This document shows positions 33,115 to 42,686 of a DNA stretch of 64,000 nucleotides, one piece after another (the stretch's first letter is position 1; every line of letters starts with the position of its first letter). Source of the DNA: Candidatus Zixiibacteriota bacterium (GTDB taxonomy: Bacteria > Zixibacteria > MSB-5A5 > WJJR01 > JAJRUJ01); assembly GCA_020051695.1 (NCBI GenBank), contig JAGVQM010000026.1, positions 42,329-106,328 on the forward strand, given 5' to 3'. Under the pieces are notes generated by a model. The model saw only the letters and a list, made by a program, of their open reading frames with translations. It was not told the origin of the DNA and made no database searches. A program made the translations under genes and the position numbers.

Positions 33115-36100
33115 TAAAATTTGGAAACCGCATACACATTCAGCCGGAAACGCGATGCCCGTCGTTCGTACATATCCAGCGTCGTGCGGACACTCGCCGA
33201 TACCGAGCCGCTGATCCCCAGCCGGCCATCCACGACAATGCGCAGGTTATGTCCCGATGAAAAGGCATCGCCGATGCCGGGTATAAGCTCTCGCGGTTCT
33301 GCTGTGGCAACATACCGATACTCCAGACCAGGTTTGACAGACCCGTGTTCACCCCGGGGACCGAAGCGGAAGGTGGCCGATGGCGCCAGCCCGCAGATGA
33401 CGAAGTCCGTGGCTGCGGCTTGATCAGCGAGATGTTCCACCGAGAGCGCGGATGACAACAACACATTCGGCGAAGTGCGATAACTGCCGCTGAGTTCTCC
33501 ACGATGTGACAACAGCTGGAGACCTGCGATACTCGCATAACCATCGGTCACTTGCCGGCTGCGGACGCCGGACACTTCCCAGTTTTCCCAGCCGCTGCGG
33601 TCAAACCGGCCCCGGGCCGAAAGCTCCCAGGTCGTGCGCCGGTTCACCACCGGCATCACCTGCCCGCCATAGCTGTCGAACCGTTCACGATAACGACCGC
33701 GGAGGAACCAATACCGCTCGCCGACGGGAAGGCGGCGTTCTATAGAACCGGAGGTCTCGCGACGGACAAGCGTATACTCGGCGCCCGTCCCCGCTGTTTT
33801 CAGCCGGCCCCAGGGGACCAGCCAGCCGGATATGGAAATATACTCAGGGTCTAATTGTTCTTCACGTATGAGACTCAGTTCGGCCATGACATCTTTGAAC
33901 GGGAGCGGGCGTTTGTCATCCGGGGTGCCATAACTTCGGCGCATAATAAACTCTTTTTGACCGGCGGCGTTGGGCCGCAATGTGCCGGTGGCACCGATCA
34001 CTCTTGTGTAATCTCCCGCCGGATCAGGCACAAAGATATCTTCCTCCCGACGATAGGTGCCGTAACCGTCGGTGACTGGGATATAACTATCGATCTGTTC
34101 ACGGGCCCCGATGCGATTGAGCGCGTATGTTGCGGAAGCTTCCAGCGCCTGCCTCGGCCAGTGCCAGCGCAGTTCACTGGAACCAAGGTGATCGAGGAAC
34201 AGGCGGTTGTCGGCCTGCCGCCGCCGGCTGATCCTCGTGGCGGTAAGCGATCCGCTCAATCCCAACTGCGAAATTAACCAGGGGCCGTCCACACTCAGAC
34301 GGCGGCGCGTTTCGGTCAGGGCCGGAGTTGAAATCATTGCATATACGCGGTCGGCGGCATGGGTCAGGCGCAGATTTCCCCGGCCAAGCGTTATTTCATA
34401 ACCGTCGAAACGATCACCAACGAATCCGCTTGCGTATCGGTCATCCCGGCGCAATTTGGCAGATAATTCCCAGCGGCCCAGGTGCAGCATCTCCCCGGCC
34501 GACCAGCTTTCCCGTGTTCGGGCCGAGTCCGACAAGCCGCTTTCTACTCGCGAACGCTGATGGGCCAGGACACCGGAGAACGCCGAGGATAATCCAATCT
34601 CCAACGTTTCACCATCCCGCCGCCCGTCAAATGGCCCGGCCAGCGCGCCATATTCCAGATTCAGAGTCGTTCGTGGGGCAAGCGCCAACTTGCCGGATGA
34701 TTCGAGCACATCAATGCTCTCTGCGGCATAGGCCAGGTTGACCGGCAGATACCATGCTCTGGTTAAATCATCTACGCGGATATTATCATCCGGGCGTCCG
34801 AAATCGCCCAATCGACGCCAGCGGCTCGACAAGTGAAACCGTTTCGCGGATGCGGATTTTTCCTCCATCGATGAAGACGACCACTGCAGATCGTGCGACA
34901 AGATATTTTGCCGCGAGCTTTCATTGAACCGGTTGGCTTGCAGGGTTGTGGCGGCCATGGTCATCCGCACCGCGCCGATTGCCGATTGCGGCAGGTCCAG
35001 CCGGTCGGTAAACGACATGTGTGAGGCGGGCGCGGCGATGGTAATCAACGGCTGATAATCGCCCAGAGAATCACCAATAAACCCGAAGGCGCCGCCACCC
35101 AGATGGACATACGAACCCTGCGCAGCGCCGACATATTCCAACCGCACATCATAATCACCCTCGTCCGGTCCGACATATTCATAAACCTGTTGGTCCCCCA
35201 ACTGACGCAGGACATATTCACCATTCCCCGCACCGACATACTGGGCGCCGTCACGCACCAGGGTACTGCCGTTAACGCCGTTAAGTGTATCACGATCTGC
35301 CGGCGTGAGCACAAAACCAACGCCCGCATCCGGGTCATCGGTTTCCCATTGCCAGGCCAGCCGGTTTGATAATCCGCCGATGATTTCCCGGCTTCGCCAG
35401 TCGGTGAAAACAGCGCGCCGCAGATAGTTTTGTGCGCCTTCCTCGAATTCCACGCGGATATGTTGTGTCTCGGCCAGAAACAATCGCGGGGAAAAAGTTA
35501 TTTCGCCATTAAAATAGTCAATCGTGTAGTCTCGGTCTTCCCCGCGGTCCAGAGCGCGGCCATCGAGATAAACCATCTCGGAATTGGGCACGATCGGGTT
35601 GCGTCGTTCGCTGAGCGGATAGGGCCCCTGGTTGCCGGGTGCAGGGGACAATTCCCGCGCGCGCGTAATACCCGAATGTTTCCCGGCCGAGGCACTGAGC
35701 TGCTGGTTTTCCGTGGTATACCGGGCCTGTGCGCCGGCCAGCCGCCGTTCGCCGCCGGTCCGGCCGGCTGCTTGCTCTACGGCAATCTCACCGAGACGTG
35801 CCCCGAGCGCAGGGCTTTGCACCTCGATAAAGAACTCATCCAGCTCATTGAGCCGAGAGGATGCGGCGCCCGAGGACAGCCGCTCGGACAGCCGATCCGA
35901 AATCGCGGCATTCAATGTGACTGTCTCGGTCAGTTGTCCATTGACCGCCAGTTGCAGACCCTGCTGCGTCTTTGTGCTTCCGCGGTCGTCAACGGTGACC
36001 CCGAAGGTTTTGGCGCCGTTGATCGACAGCTTAAATGGTGCCGGGACGTTCGAATGCGGGGACTGCGCCGGCGGCAGCACAGTCGAAATCGGCGAGACTG

Positions 36101-36485
36101 CCGGCGATATGTGCCGCTGCAATTCGTAGGGTGCCGGTAACGAAAACGGCAGGGTTGAAAAATAGACCACCAGCGTATCTCCCGGTGGTACCGGCACAGC
36201 ACAACATATGCGCGCCGGATTGCGCACCAGTGCCCAGGACCCTGAGTACGGGGTATGCGTGCGATCGACAACACGCAACGTATCGGACAACAACGGCAGG
36301 CCGGTGATAAAATATGGACCGCCGGTGCCGTTACCGACAACGAAGGTCGAATCCGCGAACGCCGGTGATGCAACGACGAGGAATACCCCGATAAGGAATA
36401 ATCCCCATGGGCGCCTTGATGCCGCACAGGCACTTCGCCCATCACGGGAACGAAATATTGAAAAATGTGTGTTCACCTCAAACAA
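33114..36485 (-). CDS. large outer-membrane protein, unrecognised
   Basis: 1123 aa. Signal peptide (LFLIGVFLVVASPAFA). The N-terminal ~300 residues are beta-rich. The segment MVYLDGRALDRGEDRDYTID followed by YFNGEITFSPR is seen in several large FCB outer-membrane proteins, including SprA. After ~360 there are repeated YVGAGNGEYVLRQLG-, YVGPDEGDYDVRLEYVG- and YVHLGGGAFGFIG-type units, then ~600 residues of alternating amphipathic strands ending in a C-terminal Phe, typical of a porin-like barrel. It is much shorter than SprA (over 2000 aa), so I do not call it that. It is coupled to the Omp85-like gene. Confidence 0.65.
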   Translation of the reverse strand: MFEVNTHFSIFRSRDGRSACAASRRPWGLFLIGVFLVVASPAFADSTFVVGNGTGGPYFITGLPLLSDTLRVVDRTHTPYSGSWALVRNPARICCAVPVPPGDTLVVYFSTLPFSLPAPYELQRHISPAVSPISTVLPPAQSPHSNVPAPFKLSINGAKTFGVTVDDRGSTKTQQGLQLAVNGQLTETVTLNAAISDRLSERLSSGAASSRLNELDEFFIEVQSPALGARLGEIAVEQAAGRTGGERRLAGAQARYTTENQQLSASAGKHSGITRARELSPAPGNQGPYPLSERRNPIVPNSEMVYLDGRALDRGEDRDYTIDYFNGEITFSPRLFLAETQHIRVEFEEGAQNYLRRAVFTDWRSREIIGGLSNRLAWQWETDDPDAGVGFVLTPADRDTLNGVNGSTLVRDGAQYVGAGNGEYVLRQLGDQQVYEYVGPDEGDYDVRLEYVGAAQGSYVHLGGGAFGFIGDSLGDYQPLITIAAPASHMSFTDRLDLPQSAIGAVRMTMAATTLQANRFNESSRQNILSHDLQWSSSSMEEKSASAKRFHLSSRWRRLGDFGRPDDNIRVDDLTRAWYLPVNLAYAAESIDVLESSGKLALAPRTTLNLEYGALAGPFDGRRDGETLEIGLSSAFSGVLAHQRSRVESGLSDSARTRESWSAGEMLHLGRWELSAKLRRDDRYASGFVGDRFDGYEITLGRGNLRLTHAADRVYAMISTPALTETRRRLSVDGPWLISQLGLSGSLTATRISRRRQADNRLFLDHLGSSELRWHWPRQALEASATYALNRIGAREQIDSYIPVTDGYGTYRREEDIFVPDPAGDYTRVIGATGTLRPNAAGQKEFIMRRSYGTPDDKRPLPFKDVMAELSLIREEQLDPEYISISGWLVPWGRLKTAGTGAEYTLVRRETSGSIERRLPVGERYWFLRGRYRERFDSYGGQVMPVVNRRTTWELSARGRFDRSGWENWEVSGVRSRQVTDGYASIAGLQLLSHRGELSGSYRTSPNVLLSSALSVEHLADQAAATDFVICGLAPSATFRFGPRGEHGSVKPGLEYRYVATAEPRELIPGIGDAFSSGHNLRIVVDGRLGISGSVSASVRTTLDMYERRASRFRLNVYAVSKF

Positions 36486-36500
36486 TCCCCGGGGATGGAA

Positions 36501-37559
36501 TTATTCACTGCCGCGCGGGATAAGCCGGATTTTTGCAATACGGTTGTCCTCTTGAACAACCACGTACAGATACATGTTCGTGACCAGCAAATCCGAAATC
36601 CCCCCGTTTCCCGGAAACCCCAACTCGGCCCTGTCCCATGAAGCCAGCCATTCACCGGTCAGGGAATATAAATCCAGAGCGCCGTTTTGCCGGTCGCCGA
36701 CAAACACTGCCTTTTCATCCGGGGTAACCGCCACACATCCCGGGGCCTCCAGGTCTCCGTCCCCCATGGTCCCCAGGTACTCGCCGTCGCGGTCGAACAC
36801 CACCACCCGGCGGGCATCAGTATCACATACCACCAATGAGCCATCAGCCACGATGGCCAGCCCCTCGGGGCGGGTCAGCCGCCCGGCCCCGGCATCCGCG
36901 CCCCCGATGGTCCGCACGAATTTGCCGGAAAGATCAAACTTGAACACTACGTCGTTGTCCCGGTCGGCGATATACGTATCGCCAAAAGCCGAGATGGCCA
37001 ACCCCGACGGGCTGCCCCGTCCAACGCCTGAGGCCTCGTAAACCGGTTCGAACGAATCGATGAAACGCAGGCGGGTGTCATAGACCAGGATGGCGCCGTT
37101 GAGGTCGGCAACGTTGAACGTCAAACCAAATCCGGAACGAATAATACGTGGAGAATTCATGAGTGAGGGGGCCGGCGTGAACCGGCCGGCCTCGCGCACC
37201 AGTTGCAGCGTGGAATCCAGAATAACCACGCGGGGCGGCGTTTCCTCGAGGATAACCAACCCGCCCTCGGCAGTTTCGTCCAGCGAAATGGGCGTGGACA
37301 GGTCGGTTTGGCCCACACCACCGGAGATCATTCCCTCCAGCCGCAAACGCAGGTCTTTGTCATAATGATAGTGTGATGGATGCTTCGACCCCGGCGCACC
37401 CTGCCGTGCCGCCCCACAGCCGCCGATGGATATACTTATACAAAAAATGAGGAGTATTACCGCCAGACACAGAGACATCCTCCGGCCAAACGAAAAAGCC
37501 GGACTACCGTCCGGCCCCGCTGGTCTACCATAATCTGGCGCATGACTATTAATCATCAA
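36501..37559 (-). CDS. NHL-repeat beta-propeller lipoprotein
   Basis: 352 aa. The signal peptide (CLAVILLIFCISISIGGC) ends in a lipobox. A six-bladed NHL-type propeller follows: GEFVRTIGG-like strands with SGLAISAFGDTYIADRDNDV, RPEGLAIVADGSLVVCDTDA, RRVVVFDRDGEYLGTMGDG and CVAVTPDEKAVFVGDRQNG. It is likely periplasmic or surface-anchored. Its role in the secretion operon is unknown. Its start overlaps the stop of the upstream DUF5683-like gene by four bases, and it precedes the 1123-aa barrel by 15 bases, so it is inside the operon. Confidence 0.85.
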   Translation of the reverse strand: MMINSHAPDYGRPAGPDGSPAFSFGRRMSLCLAVILLIFCISISIGGCGAARQGAPGSKHPSHYHYDKDLRLRLEGMISGGVGQTDLSTPISLDETAEGGLVILEETPPRVVILDSTLQLVREAGRFTPAPSLMNSPRIIRSGFGLTFNVADLNGAILVYDTRLRFIDSFEPVYEASGVGRGSPSGLAISAFGDTYIADRDNDVVFKFDLSGKFVRTIGGADAGAGRLTRPEGLAIVADGSLVVCDTDARRVVVFDRDGEYLGTMGDGDLEAPGCVAVTPDEKAVFVGDRQNGALDLYSLTGEWLASWDRAELGFPGNGGISDLLVTNMYLYVVVQEDNRIAKIRLIPRGSE

Positions 37560-38371
37560 AAAACTCTTTGCAAGAAGACCATGACATTCGGGTTCTCGCC
37601 GAACGGACTGCCTTTGAGACGGACTTTGGTCCCGGTCTGGCCCATTGCCTTTTTTCGATTGAAGGATTTGGCTTCGCGGTAGGCATCGAACGCCGCCACA
37701 ATCCGGTTTAACACCAGCGCACCGAGCGTGAACGTGACCTTGCGGGCCGCGCCTTTGGCTTCATTGCGCAATTGCCGGTATTCCGTCCGCGCGGCCTGGT
37801 TGTTCCATTGCCAGTCCCAGCCGACGACATCGGGATAGCTCGGCCGTTCGGGCTGTCCGGCCCGGCCATAAATCTCATATTCCCGGCGCGAATCGTAGTA
37901 TGTCATCATCTGCCAGAAATAATCACTCTTGCCGTCCCGGTCAATCCCCGCATGTTCGGCGGCGTAACTTTGAAATTCATCTTCTTTATGGCGTTCCCAG
38001 ATTTTGAAACCGCCGTAGGCGACCCAGGCGACCGCCTCGGCGGAGTAGAATAATCGCGATTTGCCCACCGCCCCGACATAAGTTTGTCCCGCGCCGGGCA
38101 ACACCAGCGACAACAGCGCGGCCTTGCCCGGTGATTTCAGATGCGCCGCGTCATCCAGCCGCATGCCGTCCAGTCCCGACAAGTTGTCCGCGTAGTACAC
38201 CGGCTCATTCAGCAACAGGGCGTGGGAAAACAATGCGGTAATGCGCGGTGTCGGATATTTCGGGGGTGGGGCCGCTGCCGGCACGCTGCACCAGCCACAG
38301 GCCATCGCCGCCGTCAGAAAAACCATCAGCACGGACTTGCACCGCAATATATCAACCCTCCGCACGATCAT
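37556..38371 (-). CDS. DUF5683-like membrane-associated protein (copy 2)
   Basis: 271 aa. Signal-like N-terminus (SVLMVFLTAAMACGWC). The core KSPGKAALLSLVLPGAGQTY followed by FYSAEAVAWVAYGGF is the DUF5683 pattern (sAxxxSllvPGaGQxY.g). A Trp/Tyr-rich middle and a C-terminal VLNRIVAAFDAYREAKSF follow. It is a paralog of the adjacent 315-aa protein (KSTHRAFLMSLLVPGAGQVY, HLVSAFDAALSARR). Such proteins are common in FCB genomes, and their function is unknown. Confidence 0.75.
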   Translation of the reverse strand: MIVRRVDILRCKSVLMVFLTAAMACGWCSVPAAAPPPKYPTPRITALFSHALLLNEPVYYADNLSGLDGMRLDDAAHLKSPGKAALLSLVLPGAGQTYVGAVGKSRLFYSAEAVAWVAYGGFKIWERHKEDEFQSYAAEHAGIDRDGKSDYFWQMMTYYDSRREYEIYGRAGQPERPSYPDVVGWDWQWNNQAARTEYRQLRNEAKGAARKVTFTLGALVLNRIVAAFDAYREAKSFNRKKAMGQTGTKVRLKGSPFGENPNVMVFLQRVF

Positions 38372-38388
38372 CTGGAACTCCCCGTCAC

Positions 38389-39336
38389 CTAGTACAACAC
38401 ACTCATTGTCAATTTCGGCATGGGTTTGCCGTAGTGCATGACATATCGCATCCGGAACGACACCTCGGCCAGCGCCTCTTGTTTGTGATTGTGCCGCCGA
38501 GCCGATAACGCCGCGTCGAAAGCCGAAACCAGATGATTGGCCATCGTAATGAACAGCATGGTCGTGGCCTTGCTGAACTCCTCGTTGGCATCCTTGCGCA
38601 AACCCAGATATGTATTCTTTTTGGCCGAATTCTGGACCCTGAACAGACTATCGACTTCAGTGAAGTCGGTACCGTCCCAGCCGAACTGAAACTGCGGGTA
38701 TTTCCCCACATTCTCGTAGTAGGCATGATCTTGACTCGGCCGCAGGGAATCGGAAACCGGGTCAATCGAGCCCCCGAGGTGTTCGGAGAATGTATTGGTC
38801 CATCCAACGAATTCGTCCGAGGACTCATACCACTTGGCCGTATCGCCGTATTGCCACTCGGCGCTGCTGTAAAAATGCTCCAGAGACTGAATATAGCGGT
38901 CATACGACCAGTTCTCATCGGCATAGGCCTCGTAGACATCCCGCTTGTCCTCGCCTTTGCCGTGGAAATTCAAATAACCCGCGATGGTGGCGGCTTCAAT
39001 CCCCAAAAACAGAATGGGTTTGATGAAACTGCTTTTCGTGTAGACCTGGCCGGCGCCGGGGACCAGCAGCGACATCAGAAAGGCCCGATGGGTCGATTTG
39101 GCCTTGCCGATTTCGATTTTATCGAAGCCGCCGAAGGGGTCCTCATAGACCGTGGCCCACTGCGTTTCATTATCCTGGTCCAAAAGCGGTTGCAATGACT
39201 GTAAATACAACCCGGCCGAACGCTGATCAAGCGTCAAGGTGTTGGACACGTCTTCCGCCGCACCGGCGGGAACCGCCATGGCCGCTACCGCAAGAACAGT
39301 CAATGCCACGAGTAATTTTGAGATGTTGCCGGTCAT
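38389..39336 (-). CDS. DUF5683-like membrane-associated protein (copy 1)
   Basis: 315 aa from the ATG at 39336, which has GGAGGAG four bases upstream; the longer frame lacks one. Signal peptide (LLVALTVLAVAAMAVPAGAA). The core AFLMSLLVPGAGQVYTKSSF then PILFLGIEAATIAGYLNF is the DUF5683 motif with hydrophobic helices. The middle is Trp/Tyr/Asp-rich. The C-terminal ITMANHLVSAFDAALSARR matches its neighbour. The two form a tandem duplication, 17 bases apart. Confidence 0.78.
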   Translation of the reverse strand: MTGNISKLLVALTVLAVAAMAVPAGAAEDVSNTLTLDQRSAGLYLQSLQPLLDQDNETQWATVYEDPFGGFDKIEIGKAKSTHRAFLMSLLVPGAGQVYTKSSFIKPILFLGIEAATIAGYLNFHGKGEDKRDVYEAYADENWSYDRYIQSLEHFYSSAEWQYGDTAKWYESSDEFVGWTNTFSEHLGGSIDPVSDSLRPSQDHAYYENVGKYPQFQFGWDGTDFTEVDSLFRVQNSAKKNTYLGLRKDANEEFSKATTMLFITMANHLVSAFDAALSARRHNHKQEALAEVSFRMRYVMHYGKPMPKLTMSVLY

Positions 39337-39417
39337 GAGCTCCTCCATCAGGATCATAATACTTTTTTTCAGCGCTGTCACGCCGATTCATCGGCGATCA
39401 GTTTTTCATCTCCGCAA

Positions 39418-42400
39418 TTATCGGGCGATGGCCACCGGACAAAAAATCGTCTCGGATTCACCCTCGCTTGTCCGCGCCACAATTTTGCAAAAATACACGC
39501 CGGAGGCGACGGCTGCGCAATTCCAGACGATTTCGTTGTCGGTGCCGCTGTCCCCGGTCCCCGAGAGTTGGTCGACCAAGCCTCCGGCAATGTCATAAAT
39601 ATCGACATGGATTTCCGCCGGTCCGCCGAGTTCATAGTGGACAAAGACCTGGTCGCCCGCGGCCGGGTTCGGGTAAGCATATACCGAATTTTCCACCAGC
39701 ATCCCCGCAAATTGTACCGGTTCGGGCAACGAATCCAGCGGATACACGTTCGTTCGACCGCCGTCATACCCTCGCTGGCTGAACAGGCCGTGGTACGGTG
39801 CGGCTGAGGGCGGCAGTGCAAAACCATAGAGGAAACCGTCGCTGCCTACAGCAAAAACCGCCGCGGTCTCCGTGTTAGGATCATAGGCGAACGCCGGCGA
39901 ACCGACAATCGGCGCACCCACCGGGCGGCTGGTAAAATCCGACAGCCCAAATTCGCGCACACCGACTGAAGCCAACTCCCCTTCGGCAGTGGGGACGATG
40001 ATTTCAGTCGGATGGCCGTCGGCGGCGCCGACAATGATCGGGGGAACATTGATGGGACCCGTCGGATGATGCCGGTCAATGGCGATGGGGTAATCCTCCT
40101 GAAGAGTCCCATTAAAATTGACCGCGTGGATGTAATTATCGGAAACGACGACTATTTCCAGATACCCGTCTCCGTCAATATCCCCTATAACCGGGTCGGC
40201 GGTGATGTGCCGGGCCATGTCGGCAGGGAACCCCGCCAACGGCTGCAACAGCGAATCAAAGGCCCAGACCGTGCCGTTCGAACCGGCGCAGATGATGTCG
40301 AGCCGGCCGTCGCGGTCGAGGTCCCCCAGCACCGGGCCGTAGGCCGTATCGGTGTCCAACTGGGCGAGCAGATTCGGCCTGCTCATCGTCCGGATGTACC
40401 ACGTACCCAAGCCGTCTTGAAACAGATAATACGCGTTATCCAGCGTGGTCCCCGCCATCGCAGTAACGCGGGCCACGTCAAAATTCAGCGTCGAATCACG
40501 GGCATTGCCGTCCATGATCAACAGACCGCCCAGGTCGAGGGCAAATGCAATTTCCCCGATCAAAGAACCGGGTTGTTCGAAGACAATCGTCGGACCGGCC
40601 AGCGCGCGTTCGGATGCTGTCTCGAGGATCACGTCGGCATACTTGTCCTGATCGAAATCGGTCAGGCGCCAATAATGAATGAAATTGTCCGCATCTACCG
40701 CCACCGCGTTGGCATGTCCGATGCCGTCGATAAATCCAACCACCGGCGGCCCCAGCAGCGGACGCGGCATCTCGGCCATCACCGCCGCGCGCCGGGTGAC
40801 CGAATCACCATTGAGCGAAATAAAGGTATCATAGATACCGTTGTCATAAATCGGCGTGCCGTCAAACCGCCAGCCGAACAGCCGTGTGCCGCTGCCGACG
40901 ATAATCTCCGGTGTCGCATCAGCGTCGATATCGATAACCGCCGGACTGAAATACTCCGGACCGGGGCCGCACCAGACCGGAAAACCCGGCAGGGTTTGAT
41001 CGTTTTCCACGGAAAAATCCATCACCGTGGCTTCCGGCGAATTAATTTTGAATTTAATCCCCGTTCTGGCCCCGGAATTCGACGAGGTGGAGATCGGCGA
41101 ATCGGGTGTAAAAAAGCGCCGCGACGGCGAGGCAAACATGTCGGAGGCCGTCCCGAAATCGCTGAATTCGGAGCAGCGGAATGATACCGTCATGTCGGCC
41201 TCGACCAGCGAAAGAAACCGTTTCTCGCAATTCCATTGCAGGGTGTTGGCCAGGAAATTATTGGGAACATCGTCCTCGGGGAACACGTCTTCGAAGGCGA
41301 CCATTTCATCGACATGCCAAATCAGTATCCCGCTTCCGGGCAGCAGGTAATCATATTCGCGGGAATAATTCCGGTCGGAATCCACCGGCCCCAAAATTAC
41401 GTTTGTCGCCGAATCGGCGAGGATCGCGGTGATCGGGTCATCGTCGATATTGATGCGGCGGTTTTCCACCAGGTAGTATTCCGCGCGGGTTATCGGTACC
41501 AGCACCGCCTGCGGCGGGTCGTTTTCCAGCTCGGCCGCGTAGACAAAGACCTCCGGGGCGCTATAGACCGTGTCGATTTCGATAAACCCCAGATAGGCGC
41601 GCGACCAGGCATCGGGGAAAACCGGCAAGGCGCCGAACAACAGGCGAGTCCGCCCCTCAGCTTCGATCTCTCCGCCGATATTGATGGCATTGTTGTCCAT
41701 CAGGGAAAAGTTGCCGACCTGCGTGATAAATGTTTCAGTCGAATACAAATCGACCAGTCCGAGCTGATGGCCGAACTCATGTGCCATGACCGCGTTCATG
41801 ACCGTGATGCGGTTGTCCTGAATCACCGTCTCCGGCATAATCATGCCTTCGGTGATCAGGTGCGTGCCGAAATCCACCGGAATCGGCGCGCCCAGCAGGA
41901 TGAAACCGGTATATAGGTCGTTCGGCGTGTCCCACATCCAATCACTCTGGCGGTCTGAACCGGCATGAAAAACGCAATAGGCATCATACTCGGCGAAATT
42001 GATTTCCGGACTCAGAGTATCGGCGGTGCGGAACGCATCGAAATAAAACTCGGTCAAGCCGTATGCGGGGTCCTGTTCGCCGTAGTGGGCCATGGTCTGC
42101 GGCAGTGTATACGGCCGCTGCCCCGGCGGCGGGTAAACGGTTCCGACAATCGAAATTTTGCCGTTTGACACTGTCTGCCAATAATTATGCAGCGCCTCGA
42201 TATGTTTCCCGAAGTACGCCGAGTCATGCGGCGCGGAATCAAAATAATGGCCGTGTTCGGCATTGTAGTGCGCCGTGTCACGCAGATCCATCAGGCCGTT
42301 GCCGGTCGTCGTCGGATCGTCCGGGTCCTCGGCGACAAACTCGACGGAAATGGCCAGTAATCTGATCAACCGTTCCGACTGCAACGCGCGTTTGGGCAAC

Positions 42401-42684
42401 GCGGTTTCATGATCACGTTCGAGCCCCAGCAGATTTTTCGGCGAGGGGCGGCACAAAAGTGGTGGGGAAATGCGTCGTCCAACCACAGGATCCAGCGTGC
42501 TTTGTTCGGTGCGCACCAGCGGCATTATTTTTCCGCACGGGGCTTTGTTGCCGCTCGAAGCAAGCGTGAGCAACGGCGCCGCACACGGCAGCAACACAGC
42601 CAGCGACCCGATTGCCATGCGCCATAGCAGGTTTTTCGCCGCGCCACGATTCCGCAAACTCGCTCTCCCCTGGTTTCTCATCAT
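39418..42684 (-). CDS. M6-family metalloprotease with FG-GAP repeats and sorting domain
   Basis: 1088 aa. N-terminal signal (LAVLLPCAAPLLTLASS). The M6 catalytic domain has the zinc motif HEFGHQLGLVDLY (~299-311), with the extended HExxHxxGxxD ligands intact. Around 600-930 are FG-GAP/VCBS-like repeats (AVIDIDADATPEIIVGSGTR, LGDLDRDGRLDIICAGSNG, IGDIDGDGYLEIVVVSDNY), a likely propeller. The C-terminal ~90 residues are a type A sorting domain (YAYPNPAAGDQVFVHYELGG, VDIYDIAGGLVDQL, ASGVYFCKIVART). It is an exported metalloprotease and the clear cargo of the type IX-like system, encoded two bases after the PorV-like gene. Confidence 0.92.
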   Translation of the reverse strand: MMRNQGRASLRNRGAAKNLLWRMAIGSLAVLLPCAAPLLTLASSGNKAPCGKIMPLVRTEQSTLDPVVGRRISPPLLCRPSPKNLLGLERDHETALPKRALQSERLIRLLAISVEFVAEDPDDPTTTGNGLMDLRDTAHYNAEHGHYFDSAPHDSAYFGKHIEALHNYWQTVSNGKISIVGTVYPPPGQRPYTLPQTMAHYGEQDPAYGLTEFYFDAFRTADTLSPEINFAEYDAYCVFHAGSDRQSDWMWDTPNDLYTGFILLGAPIPVDFGTHLITEGMIMPETVIQDNRITVMNAVMAHEFGHQLGLVDLYSTETFITQVGNFSLMDNNAINIGGEIEAEGRTRLLFGALPVFPDAWSRAYLGFIEIDTVYSAPEVFVYAAELENDPPQAVLVPITRAEYYLVENRRINIDDDPITAILADSATNVILGPVDSDRNYSREYDYLLPGSGILIWHVDEMVAFEDVFPEDDVPNNFLANTLQWNCEKRFLSLVEADMTVSFRCSEFSDFGTASDMFASPSRRFFTPDSPISTSSNSGARTGIKFKINSPEATVMDFSVENDQTLPGFPVWCGPGPEYFSPAVIDIDADATPEIIVGSGTRLFGWRFDGTPIYDNGIYDTFISLNGDSVTRRAAVMAEMPRPLLGPPVVGFIDGIGHANAVAVDADNFIHYWRLTDFDQDKYADVILETASERALAGPTIVFEQPGSLIGEIAFALDLGGLLIMDGNARDSTLNFDVARVTAMAGTTLDNAYYLFQDGLGTWYIRTMSRPNLLAQLDTDTAYGPVLGDLDRDGRLDIICAGSNGTVWAFDSLLQPLAGFPADMARHITADPVIGDIDGDGYLEIVVVSDNYIHAVNFNGTLQEDYPIAIDRHHPTGPINVPPIIVGAADGHPTEIIVPTAEGELASVGVREFGLSDFTSRPVGAPIVGSPAFAYDPNTETAAVFAVGSDGFLYGFALPPSAAPYHGLFSQRGYDGGRTNVYPLDSLPEPVQFAGMLVENSVYAYPNPAAGDQVFVHYELGGPAEIHVDIYDIAGGLVDQLSGTGDSGTDNEIVWNCAAVASGVYFCKIVARTSEGESETIFCPVAIAR

Positions 42685-42686
42685 TT

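Noticed and set aside
40012..41184. 390-codon plus-strand ORF
   Set aside because: It is the antisense frame of the M6 protease gene, which has clear catalytic and FG-GAP motifs.
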